Positions 43,876 through 53,530 of a stretch of 64,000 nt of DNA are shown piece after piece. The first letter of the stretch is position 1. The number at the start of each line of letters is the position of its first letter. The position numbers and the translations under genes are program-made. The stretch is from Parasalinivibrio latis (lineage in GTDB: Bacteria > Pseudomonadota > Gammaproteobacteria > Enterobacterales > Vibrionaceae), in NCBI RefSeq assembly GCF_036825535.1, contig NZ_CP098813.1, positions 434,001 to 498,000 of the forward strand, written 5' to 3'. The notes below the pieces were generated by a model. The model saw only the letters and a list, made by a program, of their open reading frames with translations, was not told the origin of the DNA and searched no databases.

Positions 43876-45798
43876 TTACACCTTGTAGTAGGACAACTGT
43901 CGGCTCATCTGAGCAGCCAGAGCCTGAAGGGATTGGGCAGACTCACGGGTCTCGTCTGTGTATTGGGAATTTTCCTGACTGATCTGGTTAATGCGCGAGA
44001 TGTTGTTGTTTATCTCTCCCGAAACGCTGCGCTGCCTGTCTGCTGCAGTACTAATGTCGCCATTGGCATCGGAAATCAGCTTCACAGCATCAAGGATATT
44101 CTCAAGCACTGTCCCGGCCGATTTCGCTACGTCCACATTTTCCAGGGAACTTTCCCGGTTCTTCTCCATCAGCGCCAGCATTTCTTTCGTTCCGGACTGC
44201 AGACGCTCGATCATAGTACGAATTTCCTCTGTGGACGCCTGCGTCCGGCTCGCAAGGGAGCGTACTTCATCAGCAACAACAGCAAAGCCCCTGCCCTGCT
44301 CTCCGGCTCGTGCGGCTTCAATAGCGGCGTTCAGTGCCAACAGGTTTGTCTGCTCGGCTATTTGAAGTATTACATCCAGAATCCCGCTGATATCGTCAGT
44401 CGCACTTGCCAGTTCATTTACAACATGGGTCGATGATGTCATAGACTCATTTTGCTGTTCGATGCTGGAAATCATCTGCTGTACAACATCGTTACCTTGG
44501 CGTACCTGTTCATTGGCGTCACTCACTGCCTTGGAGGCTGTTTCAGCACTTTCAGCTACCTCGTGGGATGCACTGTCCAGCTCACTGATTGCATGAGTAA
44601 TCTGTTCAGTCTCGGTACTTTGCAGCTGCATGGCTCTGGAGGAACGTTCCGCGATTTCTGACAGGGCACGAGAAGATTCCGTCAGTTCAGATGAAGACTG
44701 GGATGCCTCTTTGATGGTGTTCTGGATCTTCTCAAGAACCTTGTCAAAACTGCCAGACATCTGGCCAAATTCATCTTTCCGGGAGGAATTGATACGCTTG
44801 GTGAGATCCCCTTCACCCTCAGCAATATCATTAATGGTGGAAATAAATATTCCCATTGGGCCGGAAACGACAGTTCGCATCACCAACATCATAACCAACG
44901 CCACCAGCGCCATCGCTGCAATCACTCCGCCAAACACCTTTAACGCGGACTCGACGATCATCCCGTTCACTTCTGATTTTGGGTATGCCATTAAAAGTTC
45001 GTAACCCCAATTCGGATAGGGAACACTTCTGACAACCCACTCCCCATTGGCATTATTCAGTGCAGAATCAACCAACGCCTTGTTTACCTTGGAAGAGTGC
45101 ATGCGGATATTGTTATTGCTGTCACGCAATGCCACGAATCCATTTTTCAGGATTGTTGTCGCCTCGACCACTTTTTGCAGTTGAGCCAGATCTGCCGAAT
45201 AACCCACATACCAGATACCAATCACTTTATTAGCATTGTCGAAGATCGGTTCATATCCGGTAATGTATGGGGAACCCAATATGTCTATTTCCCCATAGTA
45301 AGGGATACCTTTCTGGATTGATAAATCGACCTTTTTTCCCGGTGCGAGAATAGTACCGGTCGCACGCTTGCCGTTTTTAATGACGTTGGTAGCAACACGG
45401 ACAAATTCGCTCCCATCACGCGCAAACAGCGTCGCCGTGCCACCCATTATTTCTGTAATAGAATCAACCAAGTCATAATTATTGGCCTGAGCCTGTGAGC
45501 CAAGAATAAGGTCATTTGCATTTCTGTTATTTACTTTTACCTTTGAACCTAATTTGGGCTGCCCAATATTCATCCCTTCTTTTTTCAGTAAAGTCATGCT
45601 GTTATGAACACGTTCCAATACCAGGCTGTGGGTCGCATCCATGATGCCAATCACCTCCCTGGCCAGCCCATCCTTCTGATATTCCACATGTTCTGAAATC
45701 TCATTTGTTTGGTACCAATAGGTAGCACCAAATGCCAGCACACCGGCAATGACGCCCAAGCCCAAAATGATCGAGATAAACTTCCTTTGCAATGACAT
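43876..45798 (-). CDS. Methyl-accepting chemotaxis protein with Cache sensor
   Basis: A 640-residue chemoreceptor. Membrane helix at about 10-30, periplasmic Cache3/Cache2-type sensor at about 35-290 (I-P-Y-Y-G-E-I-D-I-L-G-S-P-Y-I-T-G-Y-E-P-I), second helix at about 293-315, HAMP at about 316-370, and the signalling domain with the hairpin A-L-N-A-A-I-E-A-A-R-A-G-E-Q-G-R-G-F-A-V. The ATG at 45798 follows GGGGG by 5 bases. Flanked by purine genes, it may sense urate, purines or a breakdown product; the ligand cannot be read from the sequence. Confidence 0.93.
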   Translation of the reverse strand: MSLQRKFISIILGLGVIAGVLAFGATYWYQTNEISEHVEYQKDGLAREVIGIMDATHSLVLERVHNSMTLLKKEGMNIGQPKLGSKVKVNNRNANDLILGSQAQANNYDLVDSITEIMGGTATLFARDGSEFVRVATNVIKNGKRATGTILAPGKKVDLSIQKGIPYYGEIDILGSPYITGYEPIFDNANKVIGIWYVGYSADLAQLQKVVEATTILKNGFVALRDSNNNIRMHSSKVNKALVDSALNNANGEWVVRSVPYPNWGYELLMAYPKSEVNGMIVESALKVFGGVIAAMALVALVMMLVMRTVVSGPMGIFISTINDIAEGEGDLTKRINSSRKDEFGQMSGSFDKVLEKIQNTIKEASQSSSELTESSRALSEIAERSSRAMQLQSTETEQITHAISELDSASHEVAESAETASKAVSDANEQVRQGNDVVQQMISSIEQQNESMTSSTHVVNELASATDDISGILDVILQIAEQTNLLALNAAIEAARAGEQGRGFAVVADEVRSLASRTQASTEEIRTMIERLQSGTKEMLALMEKNRESSLENVDVAKSAGTVLENILDAVKLISDANGDISTAADRQRSVSGEINNNISRINQISQENSQYTDETRESAQSLQALAAQMSRQLSYYKV

Positions 45799-45923
45799 AT
45801 TACCCCCGGTCAAGCCTTCACTATTTCCAAATTGATAAAGAGTTTGTATACCGACAGCCAGTTACGATTATTTTCATTATTGAGTTGGATGTCTCACTAA
45901 CTATAGTCACCCTGTTTTTACAT

Positions 45924-45960
45924 CTCCATTTGGCTAAAGGGAAAACAACACCAAATGGAG
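45924..45960. repeat. Inverted repeat upstream of the chemoreceptor gene
   Basis: CTCCATTTGG (45924-45933) and CCAAATGGAG (45951-45960) are perfect inverted 10-mers separated by 17 bases. It lies in the 482-bp gap between the divergent chemoreceptor and xdhA genes. It could be an operator or an RNA hairpin. Confidence 0.5.
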
Positions 45961-46206
45961 AGGTGGAGCAGAATAACTAGGCAATCACGCTCATATTTTA
46001 TTCCATGAGAAATATACTGTTGATTAGAACAACCTCTCATATATCAATATAATATTTATGGATATTTTCATTTCACTCTTTAATTTCATAGTGTTTCATT
46101 AAAACGGGGGCTACCTCTCAGCGTAGGAATTTTACATCCAACAACCGTACGCAATTTCTCAAACCGCTCCCACCTCCAAGTGACATAAGGCACATATGAC
46201 GATTTC

Positions 46207-46232
46207 AAAAGTTGACCACGTGGTCAACTTTT
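46207..46232. promoter_or_regulatory. RutR-type operator upstream of xdhA
   Basis: A perfect 26-bp palindrome centred between 46219 and 46220. Its core TTGACCACGTGGTCAA fits the E. coli RutR consensus TTGACCA-N2-TGGTCAA exactly, and AAAAG/CTTTT extend the symmetry on both sides. It lies 49-74 bp upstream of the xdhA start. Confidence 0.85.
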
Positions 46233-46280
46233 ACTATTTTTTAACAATCAAAACAAAAAACACACAAGAATGGAGGCTAT

Positions 46281-47750
46281 GTGATCCGTTTTCTGTTGAA
46301 TCAGACACTGCAAGAGGAGAAAGACCTTTCTCCCAACCTCACAGTGCTGAATTATCTTCGCGAGCACGTCGGGAAAACCGGGACAAAAGAAGGGTGCGGT
46401 TCCGGTGACTGTGGAGCCTGTACAGTCGTACTGGGTGAAGTTATAGAGGGACAACTGCAATACCGCAGTGTCAATGCTTGCCTGACTTTTGTTTCCGCTT
46501 TGCACGGTAAGCAACTGATAACGGTTGAAGACCTTAAGGAAGGCTCAAACCTGCACCCGGTTCAGAAGGCAATGGTTGAGTTTCATGGCTCCCAATGCGG
46601 CTACTGTACACCGGGGTTTATCATGTCCATGTTTGCCCTGACAAAAAATAACCCCCAGGCCGACAAAGAAGATGTCTACGAAGCACTGGCTGGGAACCTT
46701 TGTCGCTGTACCGGCTACCGGCCAATTGTTGAAGCGTCCCTCTCCCTTAGCCGGGAAAAGCCAATCCGTGACCAATTCGCTGATTATGAGAAACAGACTA
46801 TCGCCCGCCTGGAGGCTATTGGGCCCCCTGATGTGGAACACCAAGCCGACGGAAAGTCTGTATTCACTCCCACAAACAGTGATGAACTGGCTCAGATCCT
46901 GCTCGATCATCCTGACGCCCGCATGGTTGCAGGTGGTACGGATTTGGCACTTGAAGTTACCCAGTTCCACCGAGAGATACCAAAGCTCATATATCTGGGC
47001 CAGGTTAACGACATCAAAACTGTCACCGAATCTGACAGCCATATCGAAATTGGTGCCAACGTATCCCTGACCGACACTTACGAAAGCCTTTCATCCTACT
47101 ACCCGGCGTTTGGTCAACTGCTGCACCGCTTTGCTTCATTGCAAATTCGCAACCAAGGCACCCTTGGCGGCAATATTGCCAATGCATCCCCCATTGGAGA
47201 TGGGCCACCATTGTTGATTGCACTTGGCGCATCCATTGTGCTTCGCCGTGGTCAGGCAACCCGTGAACTGGCACTGGAAGATTATTTCATCAATTACAAA
47301 GTCACCGCCCAACAGGAGTCTGAATTTATCCAGGCGGTGCGGATTCCCAAGCCAAAAGTAGGGCAAGTCTTTGAAGCCTATAAAATATCCAAGCGTATTG
47401 ATGATGATATTTCCGCCGTATGTGGAGCATTCCTGCTGATGCTGGACAGGTCCTCCGGCTCAGATATTATTGCCGATGCCCGTGTTGCCTTTGGCGGAAT
47501 GGCAGCCATTCCCGCCCGCGCCCGGCACTGCGAACAGGCCCTGAACGGAGAGCCTCTGTCACTTGACACGATCCAAAAGGCAATGAAAGCCCTGGACGGG
47601 GATTTTCAGCCAATATCAGACTTCCGAGCCAGTAAGGAATACCGGTCGGAAACTGCCGCAAACTTGTTGTACCGCCTTTATACAGAACTCAGCTTTACCG
47701 GCAGCAAAGGATCTGCCATTGAAACGAGGGTGACCACCTATGTCTCGTAA
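46281..47750 (+). CDS. xdhA: Xanthine dehydrogenase small subunit (2Fe-2S and FAD)
   Basis: A 489-residue subunit. Two 2Fe-2S centres: C39, C44, C47 and C67 (G-C-G-S-G-D-C-G-A-C), then C106, C109, C141 and C143 (C-G-Y-C-T-P-G-F; C-R-C-T-G-Y-R-P). The FAD-binding domain runs from about 195 (V-A-G-G-T-D-L-A-L-E; L-G-G-N-I-A-N-A-S-P-I-G-D). GTG start with GGAGG 6 bases upstream. It overlaps xdhB by 11 nt. First gene of xdhABC-guaD behind the RutR-type palindrome. Confidence 0.96.
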   Translation: MIRFLLNQTLQEEKDLSPNLTVLNYLREHVGKTGTKEGCGSGDCGACTVVLGEVIEGQLQYRSVNACLTFVSALHGKQLITVEDLKEGSNLHPVQKAMVEFHGSQCGYCTPGFIMSMFALTKNNPQADKEDVYEALAGNLCRCTGYRPIVEASLSLSREKPIRDQFADYEKQTIARLEAIGPPDVEHQADGKSVFTPTNSDELAQILLDHPDARMVAGGTDLALEVTQFHREIPKLIYLGQVNDIKTVTESDSHIEIGANVSLTDTYESLSSYYPAFGQLLHRFASLQIRNQGTLGGNIANASPIGDGPPLLIALGASIVLRRGQATRELALEDYFINYKVTAQQESEFIQAVRIPKPKVGQVFEAYKISKRIDDDISAVCGAFLLMLDRSSGSDIIADARVAFGGMAAIPARARHCEQALNGEPLSLDTIQKAMKALDGDFQPISDFRASKEYRSETAANLLYRLYTELSFTGSKGSAIETRVTTYVS

Positions 47751-50121
47751 AACGACCCCAACCCTTACCCAAGATGAAATGACCGCTCAGGCCCTGCAAG
47801 GTCTGGCAACTGGTGTCGGCAAGTCTGTAAAACATGACAGTGCTGAAAAGCAGGTTTGCGGTGAAGCCGTTTATATTGATGATCGCCCTGAATTCCCTAA
47901 CCAGCTGCATGTCTATGCCTTGATGAGCCCCCATGCCCATGCAGAGATTACCCGGCTTGATGTATCCCCTTGCTACAACGAGCCCGGAGTTCGGCTTGTT
48001 ATCACCAGTAAAGACGTTCCGGGGGAGCTTGATATTGGGCCGATCCTGCCTGGCGATCCCATGCTGGCAGACAACAAAGTCACCTACGTCGGCCAGCCCG
48101 TGATTGCAGTGGCAGCCGACAGCCTGGAAAACGCTCGCAAAGCAGCCCAGGCAGCTATCGTGGAATATAACGAATTGCCTGCCGCATTGGATGTAGAAGA
48201 AGCGTTGGCACAGGAGCTGTTTGTTACTGAAAGCCACCAACAGCAACGAGGGGATTCAGCCAAGGCCATTGAGAACGCAGAACACGTGCTGGAAGGCGCA
48301 CTCCATATTGGCGGCCAGGAACATTTTTATCTGGAAACCCAGGTCTCCAGCGTCATACCCACAGAGGATGGCGGCGTAATTGTTTACTGCTCCACCCAAA
48401 ACCCGACCGAGGTGCAGAAGTTGGTTGCCTCCGTGCTTAGTGTGCCTATGCACAAGGTTCTGATTGATATGCGCCGTATGGGCGGCGGCTTTGGCGGAAA
48501 GGAAACCCAGGCTGCAGCTCCGGCGTGTATTGCTGCAGTTATTGCAGCAAAAACCGGCCAGCCGGTTAAGTTCCGGCTCCCGCGCCGTGAAGACATGATG
48601 ATGACAGGCAAGCGCCATCCGTTCTTTAACCAATACAAGGTCGGCTTCAATAGAAATGGCACCATTGAAGGTATAGAGATCGTCGTTTCCGGCAATGCAG
48701 GCCATTCACCGGACCTTTCCCGCTCTATTGTCGACCGTGCCATGTTCCATTCCGACAACGCTTACTACCTCGGCAATGCAACGGTGACCGGGCACTGTGT
48801 AAAAACCCATACTGCATCCAACACTGCTTACCGGGGTTTCGGTGGCCCACAGGGGATGATGACCATTGAGCACATAATGGATGACATTGCCTGCTACCTG
48901 AAAAAAGACCCTCTCGAGGTGCGTAAAGCCAATTACTATGGTGGGAAAGGAAGGGATGAGACCCATTACTACCAGAAAGTTGAAGACAACTTTATTCACG
49001 AAATGACAACCGAACTGGAAGCAACCAGTGAATACCAGGAACGGCGCCAGGCCATTCAGGCGTTCAATGCGCAAAGCCCGATCCTGAAAAAAGGCATCGC
49101 CATGACACCGGTGAAGTTCGGTATCTCGTTTACCGCAACCTTCCTGAACCAGGCAGGAGCGCTGGTTACCGTCTACACCGATGGCAGCATCAGCCTTAAC
49201 CATGGCGGTACTGAAATGGGACAGGGGCTGAACACCAAGGTCGCACAAATTGTGGCTGAAACTTTCAGTGTGGATATCGACGCTATCCAGATAACCGCAA
49301 CCAATACCGAAAAGGTGCCCAATACCTCTCCTACGGCCGCATCATCCGGCACCGATTTAAACGGTAAAGCCGCACAGAATGCAGCCATCGCCATCAAACA
49401 GCGTATGGTCGAATTTGCAGCCAGTCACTTCAACGTTTCACAAGACCAGGTGGTTTTCAGCAATGGCATCGTCAAAATTGGGGATGGAAATATGTTCACC
49501 TTTGCCGATTTCTGCGAGCTGTGCTGGTTCAACCAGGTATCGCTGGCAAGTACCGGCTTCTACCGAACCCCAAAAATCTTCTATGACCATGAAAAAGGCA
49601 GAGGCCGCCCCTTCTACTACTACGCCTATGGCCTTGCTTGCTCCGAGGTAATTGTCGATACCCTGACCGGTGAATACAAAGTGCTGCGGGTAGATATTCT
49701 CCACGATGTCGGCGCTTCGCTTAACCCGGCAATTGATATTGGCCAGGTTGAAGGTGGGTTTGTCCAGGGCATGGGATGGCTGACAACAGAAGAGCTGGTC
49801 TGGAATGACAAAGGCCAGCTGATGACCAGCGGCCCAGCCAGTTACAAAATCCCGGCGGTAGCAGATATGCCGGTCGAATTCCATACCAGGCTGGTTGAAA
49901 ACCGCGCCAACCCGGAAGATACGGTATTCCACTCCAAGGCAGTAGGCGAGCCCCCGTTTATGTTGGGGATCTCTGTCTGGAGCGCACTGAAGGACGCCAT
50001 CGTAAGCGTTGCGGAAGATGGTGAGATCCCTTACTTGCCTGCACCGGCTACCCCGGAACAGGTTTACCAATCCATCAAACGGGCCCGTAAGGGTAAGTTT
50101 CCCGGAGAAGTGGCGCTGTAA
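47740..50121 (+). CDS. xdhB: Xanthine dehydrogenase large subunit (molybdopterin)
   Basis: A 793-residue molybdenum-cofactor subunit: G-G-G-F-G-G-K-E near 247-254, T-A-Y-R-G-F-G-G-P-Q-G near 364, G-G-T-E-M-G-Q-G-L-N-T-K near 488, and the catalytic Glu in V-G-E-P-P-F-M-L near 735. It oxidises hypoxanthine and xanthine to urate. The arginine that positions the purine is in the Y-R-G-F segment. It overlaps xdhA by 11 nt and is followed by xdhC after 21 bp. Confidence 0.96.
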   Translation: MSRKTTPTLTQDEMTAQALQGLATGVGKSVKHDSAEKQVCGEAVYIDDRPEFPNQLHVYALMSPHAHAEITRLDVSPCYNEPGVRLVITSKDVPGELDIGPILPGDPMLADNKVTYVGQPVIAVAADSLENARKAAQAAIVEYNELPAALDVEEALAQELFVTESHQQQRGDSAKAIENAEHVLEGALHIGGQEHFYLETQVSSVIPTEDGGVIVYCSTQNPTEVQKLVASVLSVPMHKVLIDMRRMGGGFGGKETQAAAPACIAAVIAAKTGQPVKFRLPRREDMMMTGKRHPFFNQYKVGFNRNGTIEGIEIVVSGNAGHSPDLSRSIVDRAMFHSDNAYYLGNATVTGHCVKTHTASNTAYRGFGGPQGMMTIEHIMDDIACYLKKDPLEVRKANYYGGKGRDETHYYQKVEDNFIHEMTTELEATSEYQERRQAIQAFNAQSPILKKGIAMTPVKFGISFTATFLNQAGALVTVYTDGSISLNHGGTEMGQGLNTKVAQIVAETFSVDIDAIQITATNTEKVPNTSPTAASSGTDLNGKAAQNAAIAIKQRMVEFAASHFNVSQDQVVFSNGIVKIGDGNMFTFADFCELCWFNQVSLASTGFYRTPKIFYDHEKGRGRPFYYYAYGLACSEVIVDTLTGEYKVLRVDILHDVGASLNPAIDIGQVEGGFVQGMGWLTTEELVWNDKGQLMTSGPASYKIPAVADMPVEFHTRLVENRANPEDTVFHSKAVGEPPFMLGISVWSALKDAIVSVAEDGEIPYLPAPATPEQVYQSIKRARKGKFPGEVAL

Positions 50122-50142
50122 CAGAGCCAGGAGGACACGGCC

Positions 50143-51039
50143 ATGTTTAAGGATAACTGGATACAGGCACTGGCTGGCTACGAGCAGCGTGGGGAACCCT
50201 GTGTGATGGTTACGGTACTGGAAGACCGGGGGTCGGTCCCCCGGGATGCAGGCACAAAAATGCTGGTGACGCGTGATGAATTGGTCGCAACAATTGGTGG
50301 CGGGCACCTCGAACATCTCGCAACTGAAATGGCGAGGGACATGATGTCATCCGGTGAACGGCAGATGAAAGTTGAACGCTTTAACCTTGGAGCCCGTCTC
50401 GGCCAATGCTGCGGCGGCGTTGTGACATTGAGTTTCGAACCCATTGTCCAGCAGAAGCATCATCTGGCACTTTTCGGGGCAGGGCATGTCGCCAAGGCTC
50501 TGGTGCATGTTTTGGCAACCCTCCCAATCCGAGTGACATGGGTTGACGAGCGGGATGAACAATTTCCGGAAGAACTTCCACCGAACGTGCATAAAGTGGT
50601 TACAGACGATCCGGTTGGAGATATCGCAGATATGCCCAAAGGCAGTATGTATCTTGTGATGACACATAACCACCAGCTCGACTTTGAACTGTCACGAGCC
50701 ATTTTATTACGGGGTGACAGCAAATACTTTGGCCTGATTGGATCCCTGTCAAAACGTAAGCGGTTCGACCACAAACTCCGTGAACGCGGGCATGCTGAAT
50801 CAGATATTCACCGAATGATCTGTCCAATAGGAATCGGGGCAGTGTCCGGCAAGCACCCGGCTGAAATTGCAGTATCTGTTGCCGGTGAACTGATTGCCTG
50901 TTACCAGGGGCAAGACATCAAGTCAAAACGCCCACCATCTATCGCGGCAGAAACCGGCTCACAAACATCAACAGTGTCTGCTATCAGCCATACTGAACAA
51001 AATAAGAAAACCGGCGCAATTAAACAAAAAACCGCATAG
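50143..51039 (+). CDS. xdhC: XdhC, molybdenum-cofactor insertion protein
   Basis: A 298-residue protein with the CoxI/XdhC patterns: G-S-V-P-R-D-A-G-T-K-M near 26-36, G-G-G-H-L-E near 49, L-G-Q-C-C-G-G-V near 86, and a Rossmann segment L-F-G-A-G-H-V-A-K-A-L near 105. It sulfurates and inserts the cofactor into XdhB. The C-terminal 40 residues are polar and poorly conserved. GGAGGACACGGCC precedes the ATG. Confidence 0.95.
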   Translation: MFKDNWIQALAGYEQRGEPCVMVTVLEDRGSVPRDAGTKMLVTRDELVATIGGGHLEHLATEMARDMMSSGERQMKVERFNLGARLGQCCGGVVTLSFEPIVQQKHHLALFGAGHVAKALVHVLATLPIRVTWVDERDEQFPEELPPNVHKVVTDDPVGDIADMPKGSMYLVMTHNHQLDFELSRAILLRGDSKYFGLIGSLSKRKRFDHKLRERGHAESDIHRMICPIGIGAVSGKHPAEIAVSVAGELIACYQGQDIKSKRPPSIAAETGSQTSTVSAISHTEQNKKTGAIKQKTA

Positions 51040-51068
51040 CAGTAGCCGGTAATAAGGACTTAAAGGAC

Positions 51069-52388
51069 ATGAAGGATTCAGATCGCTTTGCACCAGTCGC
51101 TTACCGAGCGGCCATTATTCACAGCCTGGATGACCCATCAACAGCCGGGCTGGAGGACTCGTACCAGTATTATGAAGATGGCCTGCTGGTTGTGGCAGAT
51201 GGACACGTCGTTGATATCGGCCAAGCAGAAGATGTACTTGCACGCCAACCTATAGACTTAAAGACGGTTAACCTTGGAAACAAACTGATCACCCCTGGGT
51301 TTATCGACACACATATCCATTACCCCCAAACGGGAATGATTGCGGCGTATGGGGAGCAGCTTCTTGACTGGCTCAATAACTACACCTTCCCGGAAGAAAA
51401 ACGATTTGCTGACCCGGATTATGCCCGCAAGGTCGCCGTCCACTTTCTGGACGAGCTTACGCGTAATGGGACGACGACGGCCCTTGTTTTTGGCACTGTG
51501 CACAAGGAATCCATCGACGTCTTCTTCTCTGAAGTAGAAAAACGCAAGATGAGGATGATTGCCGGTAAGGTACTGATGGATCGCAACGCACCGGAAGACC
51601 TGACCGATACACCTGAATCAGGCTATCTGGACAGTAAAGAACTGATTGAACGTTGGCACAACAAGGGACGCCTCCACTATGCAGTCACGCCACGTTTCGC
51701 CCCCACAAGCTCACGGGAGCAACTGGCGCTGGCCGGTAAGCTCCTTGAAGAGTACCCGGATGTTTACCTCCATACCCACCTTTCAGAAAACAAGAATGAA
51801 ATTGCATGGGTCGAGGAGCTGTTTCCAGAACGTAAGGGTTATCTGGATGTTTATGACCACTACGGACTGTTGACCAAACGTTCGGTGTTTGCCCATGGTG
51901 TCCATCTATGCGATGGAGAATGCCAGCGCCTTGCAGAACAGGAATCAGCTATTGCTTTTTGTCCAACATCCAACCTGTTCCTGGGTTCAGGCCTGTTTCC
52001 CCTCAAAAGGCTCGAAAACTTTGGGGTGAAAGTGGGCATGGGCACGGATGTCGGTGCGGGGACAAGCTTCTCATTGCTTCAGACGATGAGCGAAGCCTAC
52101 AAAGTGATGCAATTGCAGGGAGACAAACTGCATCCGCTCAAATCTCTATACCAGGCAACATTGGGAGGCGCTAAAGCACTAAGCCTGGATGACCGGATTG
52201 GCAACCTTGCCCCAGGTAAGGAAGCAGACTTTGTAGTTCTCGATCTTGAGGCTACTCAGTTGATGAAGTTCCGTATGGAGCACGCCCACAATCTGGAAGA
52301 CAGACTTTTTGTCCTGATGACGCTGGGTGATGACCGGGTTGTTTCAGCGACCTATGCGTATGGCGAAAAAGTGTATCTCAGAGAATAG
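51069..52388 (+). CDS. guaD: Guanine deaminase
   Basis: A 439-residue amidohydrolase with H82-x-H84 (D-T-H-I-H-Y-P-Q), H-T-H-L-S-E-N near 237, H-G-V-H-L near 275, and G-T-D-V-G-A-G near 325 as zinc ligands. It converts guanine to xanthine and ammonia. It is the last gene of xdhABC-guaD, 29 bp after xdhC, and closes the route from guanine into urate. Confidence 0.95.
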   Translation: MKDSDRFAPVAYRAAIIHSLDDPSTAGLEDSYQYYEDGLLVVADGHVVDIGQAEDVLARQPIDLKTVNLGNKLITPGFIDTHIHYPQTGMIAAYGEQLLDWLNNYTFPEEKRFADPDYARKVAVHFLDELTRNGTTTALVFGTVHKESIDVFFSEVEKRKMRMIAGKVLMDRNAPEDLTDTPESGYLDSKELIERWHNKGRLHYAVTPRFAPTSSREQLALAGKLLEEYPDVYLHTHLSENKNEIAWVEELFPERKGYLDVYDHYGLLTKRSVFAHGVHLCDGECQRLAEQESAIAFCPTSNLFLGSGLFPLKRLENFGVKVGMGTDVGAGTSFSLLQTMSEAYKVMQLQGDKLHPLKSLYQATLGGAKALSLDDRIGNLAPGKEADFVVLDLEATQLMKFRMEHAHNLEDRLFVLMTLGDDRVVSATYAYGEKVYLRE

Positions 52389-52407
52389 AGCAAACAGGAT
52401 ACATAAA

Positions 52408-52444
52408 CTAAAAAAACCCACGTTGCAGTAACGTGGGTTTTTTG
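52408..52444 (+). terminator. Terminator of the xdhABC-guaD operon
   Basis: AAAAACCCACGTT / AACGTGGGTTTTTT with a short loop, 20 bp past guaD. The flanking A- and T-runs make it bidirectional, also serving the converging PEP-CTERM gene. Confidence 0.92.
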
Positions 52445-52457
52445 ATTCATTATATTT

Positions 52458-53084
52458 TTACAGCGCACGCTTTTGACGACGGCGGCTCAAGCCACCCACC
52501 ATCAACATACCAATGCCAAACACACCCAGCATTGCAGGCTCTGGCGCATCAGTCACTACACGGATCCAGTCACCTGGTTCAGAGACGATAGTTGTCAGAG
52601 TCAGCGTTTCATCAATCCACCAAACCATATCGCCACCTTCCAGACCTCGGAATGAAAACGCGCTAGGGTAAATCGTACCTGGTGCTGCAAACATACTGTT
52701 CGTTGCCTGCTCTTCTGTACCGCCTGAATCCTTATACACTGAAAGGACATCACCGCTGAAAGTCCACTCAACAAAGTTGTGGCGACTGGTACTTGAATCC
52801 ACAGTATTGAAGAAAATCATATGGCTGTCGACCACAGTCCCTTTCGCAATGAACTGTGAACCCAGCGTCAAGTCAGAGGTAAGTTTTACCGTCTGCTTCT
52901 CATTAAAGCCCTGTTGGGCTGTATTTGTTGTCGTGTCATCTTCTACCGTAGACGGAGCTGCAATAATTTGCGCCGATGCGCCCAAAGAGGAAGTATTAGA
53001 GCTGACACTTATAATTGAAGCATGAGACGCGGTAGATAGCAGCACTGCACCCATTAACGCAGGCAAGCCAACCCAAGATTTCAT
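52458..53084 (-). CDS. PEP-CTERM secreted protein, paralogue 1
   Basis: A 208-residue exported protein: signal peptide (MKSWVGLPALMGAVLLST), a beta-rich middle (G-F-N-E-K-Q-T-V-K-L, S-F-R-G-L-E-G-G-D), V-S-E-P-G-D-W, then the C-terminal sorting signal A-P-E-P-A-M-L with a hydrophobic helix and R-R-R-Q-K-R. PEP-CTERM tails are cut by exosortase in exopolysaccharide-producing bacteria. The ATG at 53084 has AGGAG upstream. Not otherwise recognised. A homologous protein lies 450 bp upstream on the same strand. Confidence 0.85.
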   Translation of the reverse strand: MKSWVGLPALMGAVLLSTASHASIISVSSNTSSLGASAQIIAAPSTVEDDTTTNTAQQGFNEKQTVKLTSDLTLGSQFIAKGTVVDSHMIFFNTVDSSTSRHNFVEWTFSGDVLSVYKDSGGTEEQATNSMFAAPGTIYPSAFSFRGLEGGDMVWWIDETLTLTTIVSEPGDWIRVVTDAPEPAMLGVFGIGMLMVGGLSRRRQKRAL

Positions 53085-53530
53085 AAAAACTCCTAAATTC
53101 CATTTATATAAGTGGTTCTCCATGGACATAGCAGGAGTTGTGCCAAATTATTTTTTTTATTTTAATCAAAGCATTACGCAATATTCAAATATCAAATTTA
53201 CCCACCTGTAAAAAAAACCAACATGTTCAACAGGTTACAATAAGAGATAGGTTTTATATTGCCTTGGAAAATACCTTGCCTGTCCAGAGTTTTGATACTG
53301 AGAAGATCAAAAACTAAAAATATGGGAGCGAAAAACAGTGATATCAACATGAAATATAAACAAATAAATAATGACAGAATAAACAGAGAGCAGACAAAGA
53401 AATGAACTCAACTTAGATATAGAGTTTGGGAAAGGAATTTATTCGGTCAACACAGCAGGTAGTGGCATTTATAATTCGTATAATATAAAAATCGTGCTCG
53501 GTGAATTAAAAATAATATATTGCAGCGTCC
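53085..53530. other. AT-rich gap between the two PEP-CTERM genes
   Basis: About 446 bp, strongly AT-rich, no supportable open reading frame or RNA. It separates two paralogues, so each probably has its own promoter. Confidence 0.5.
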
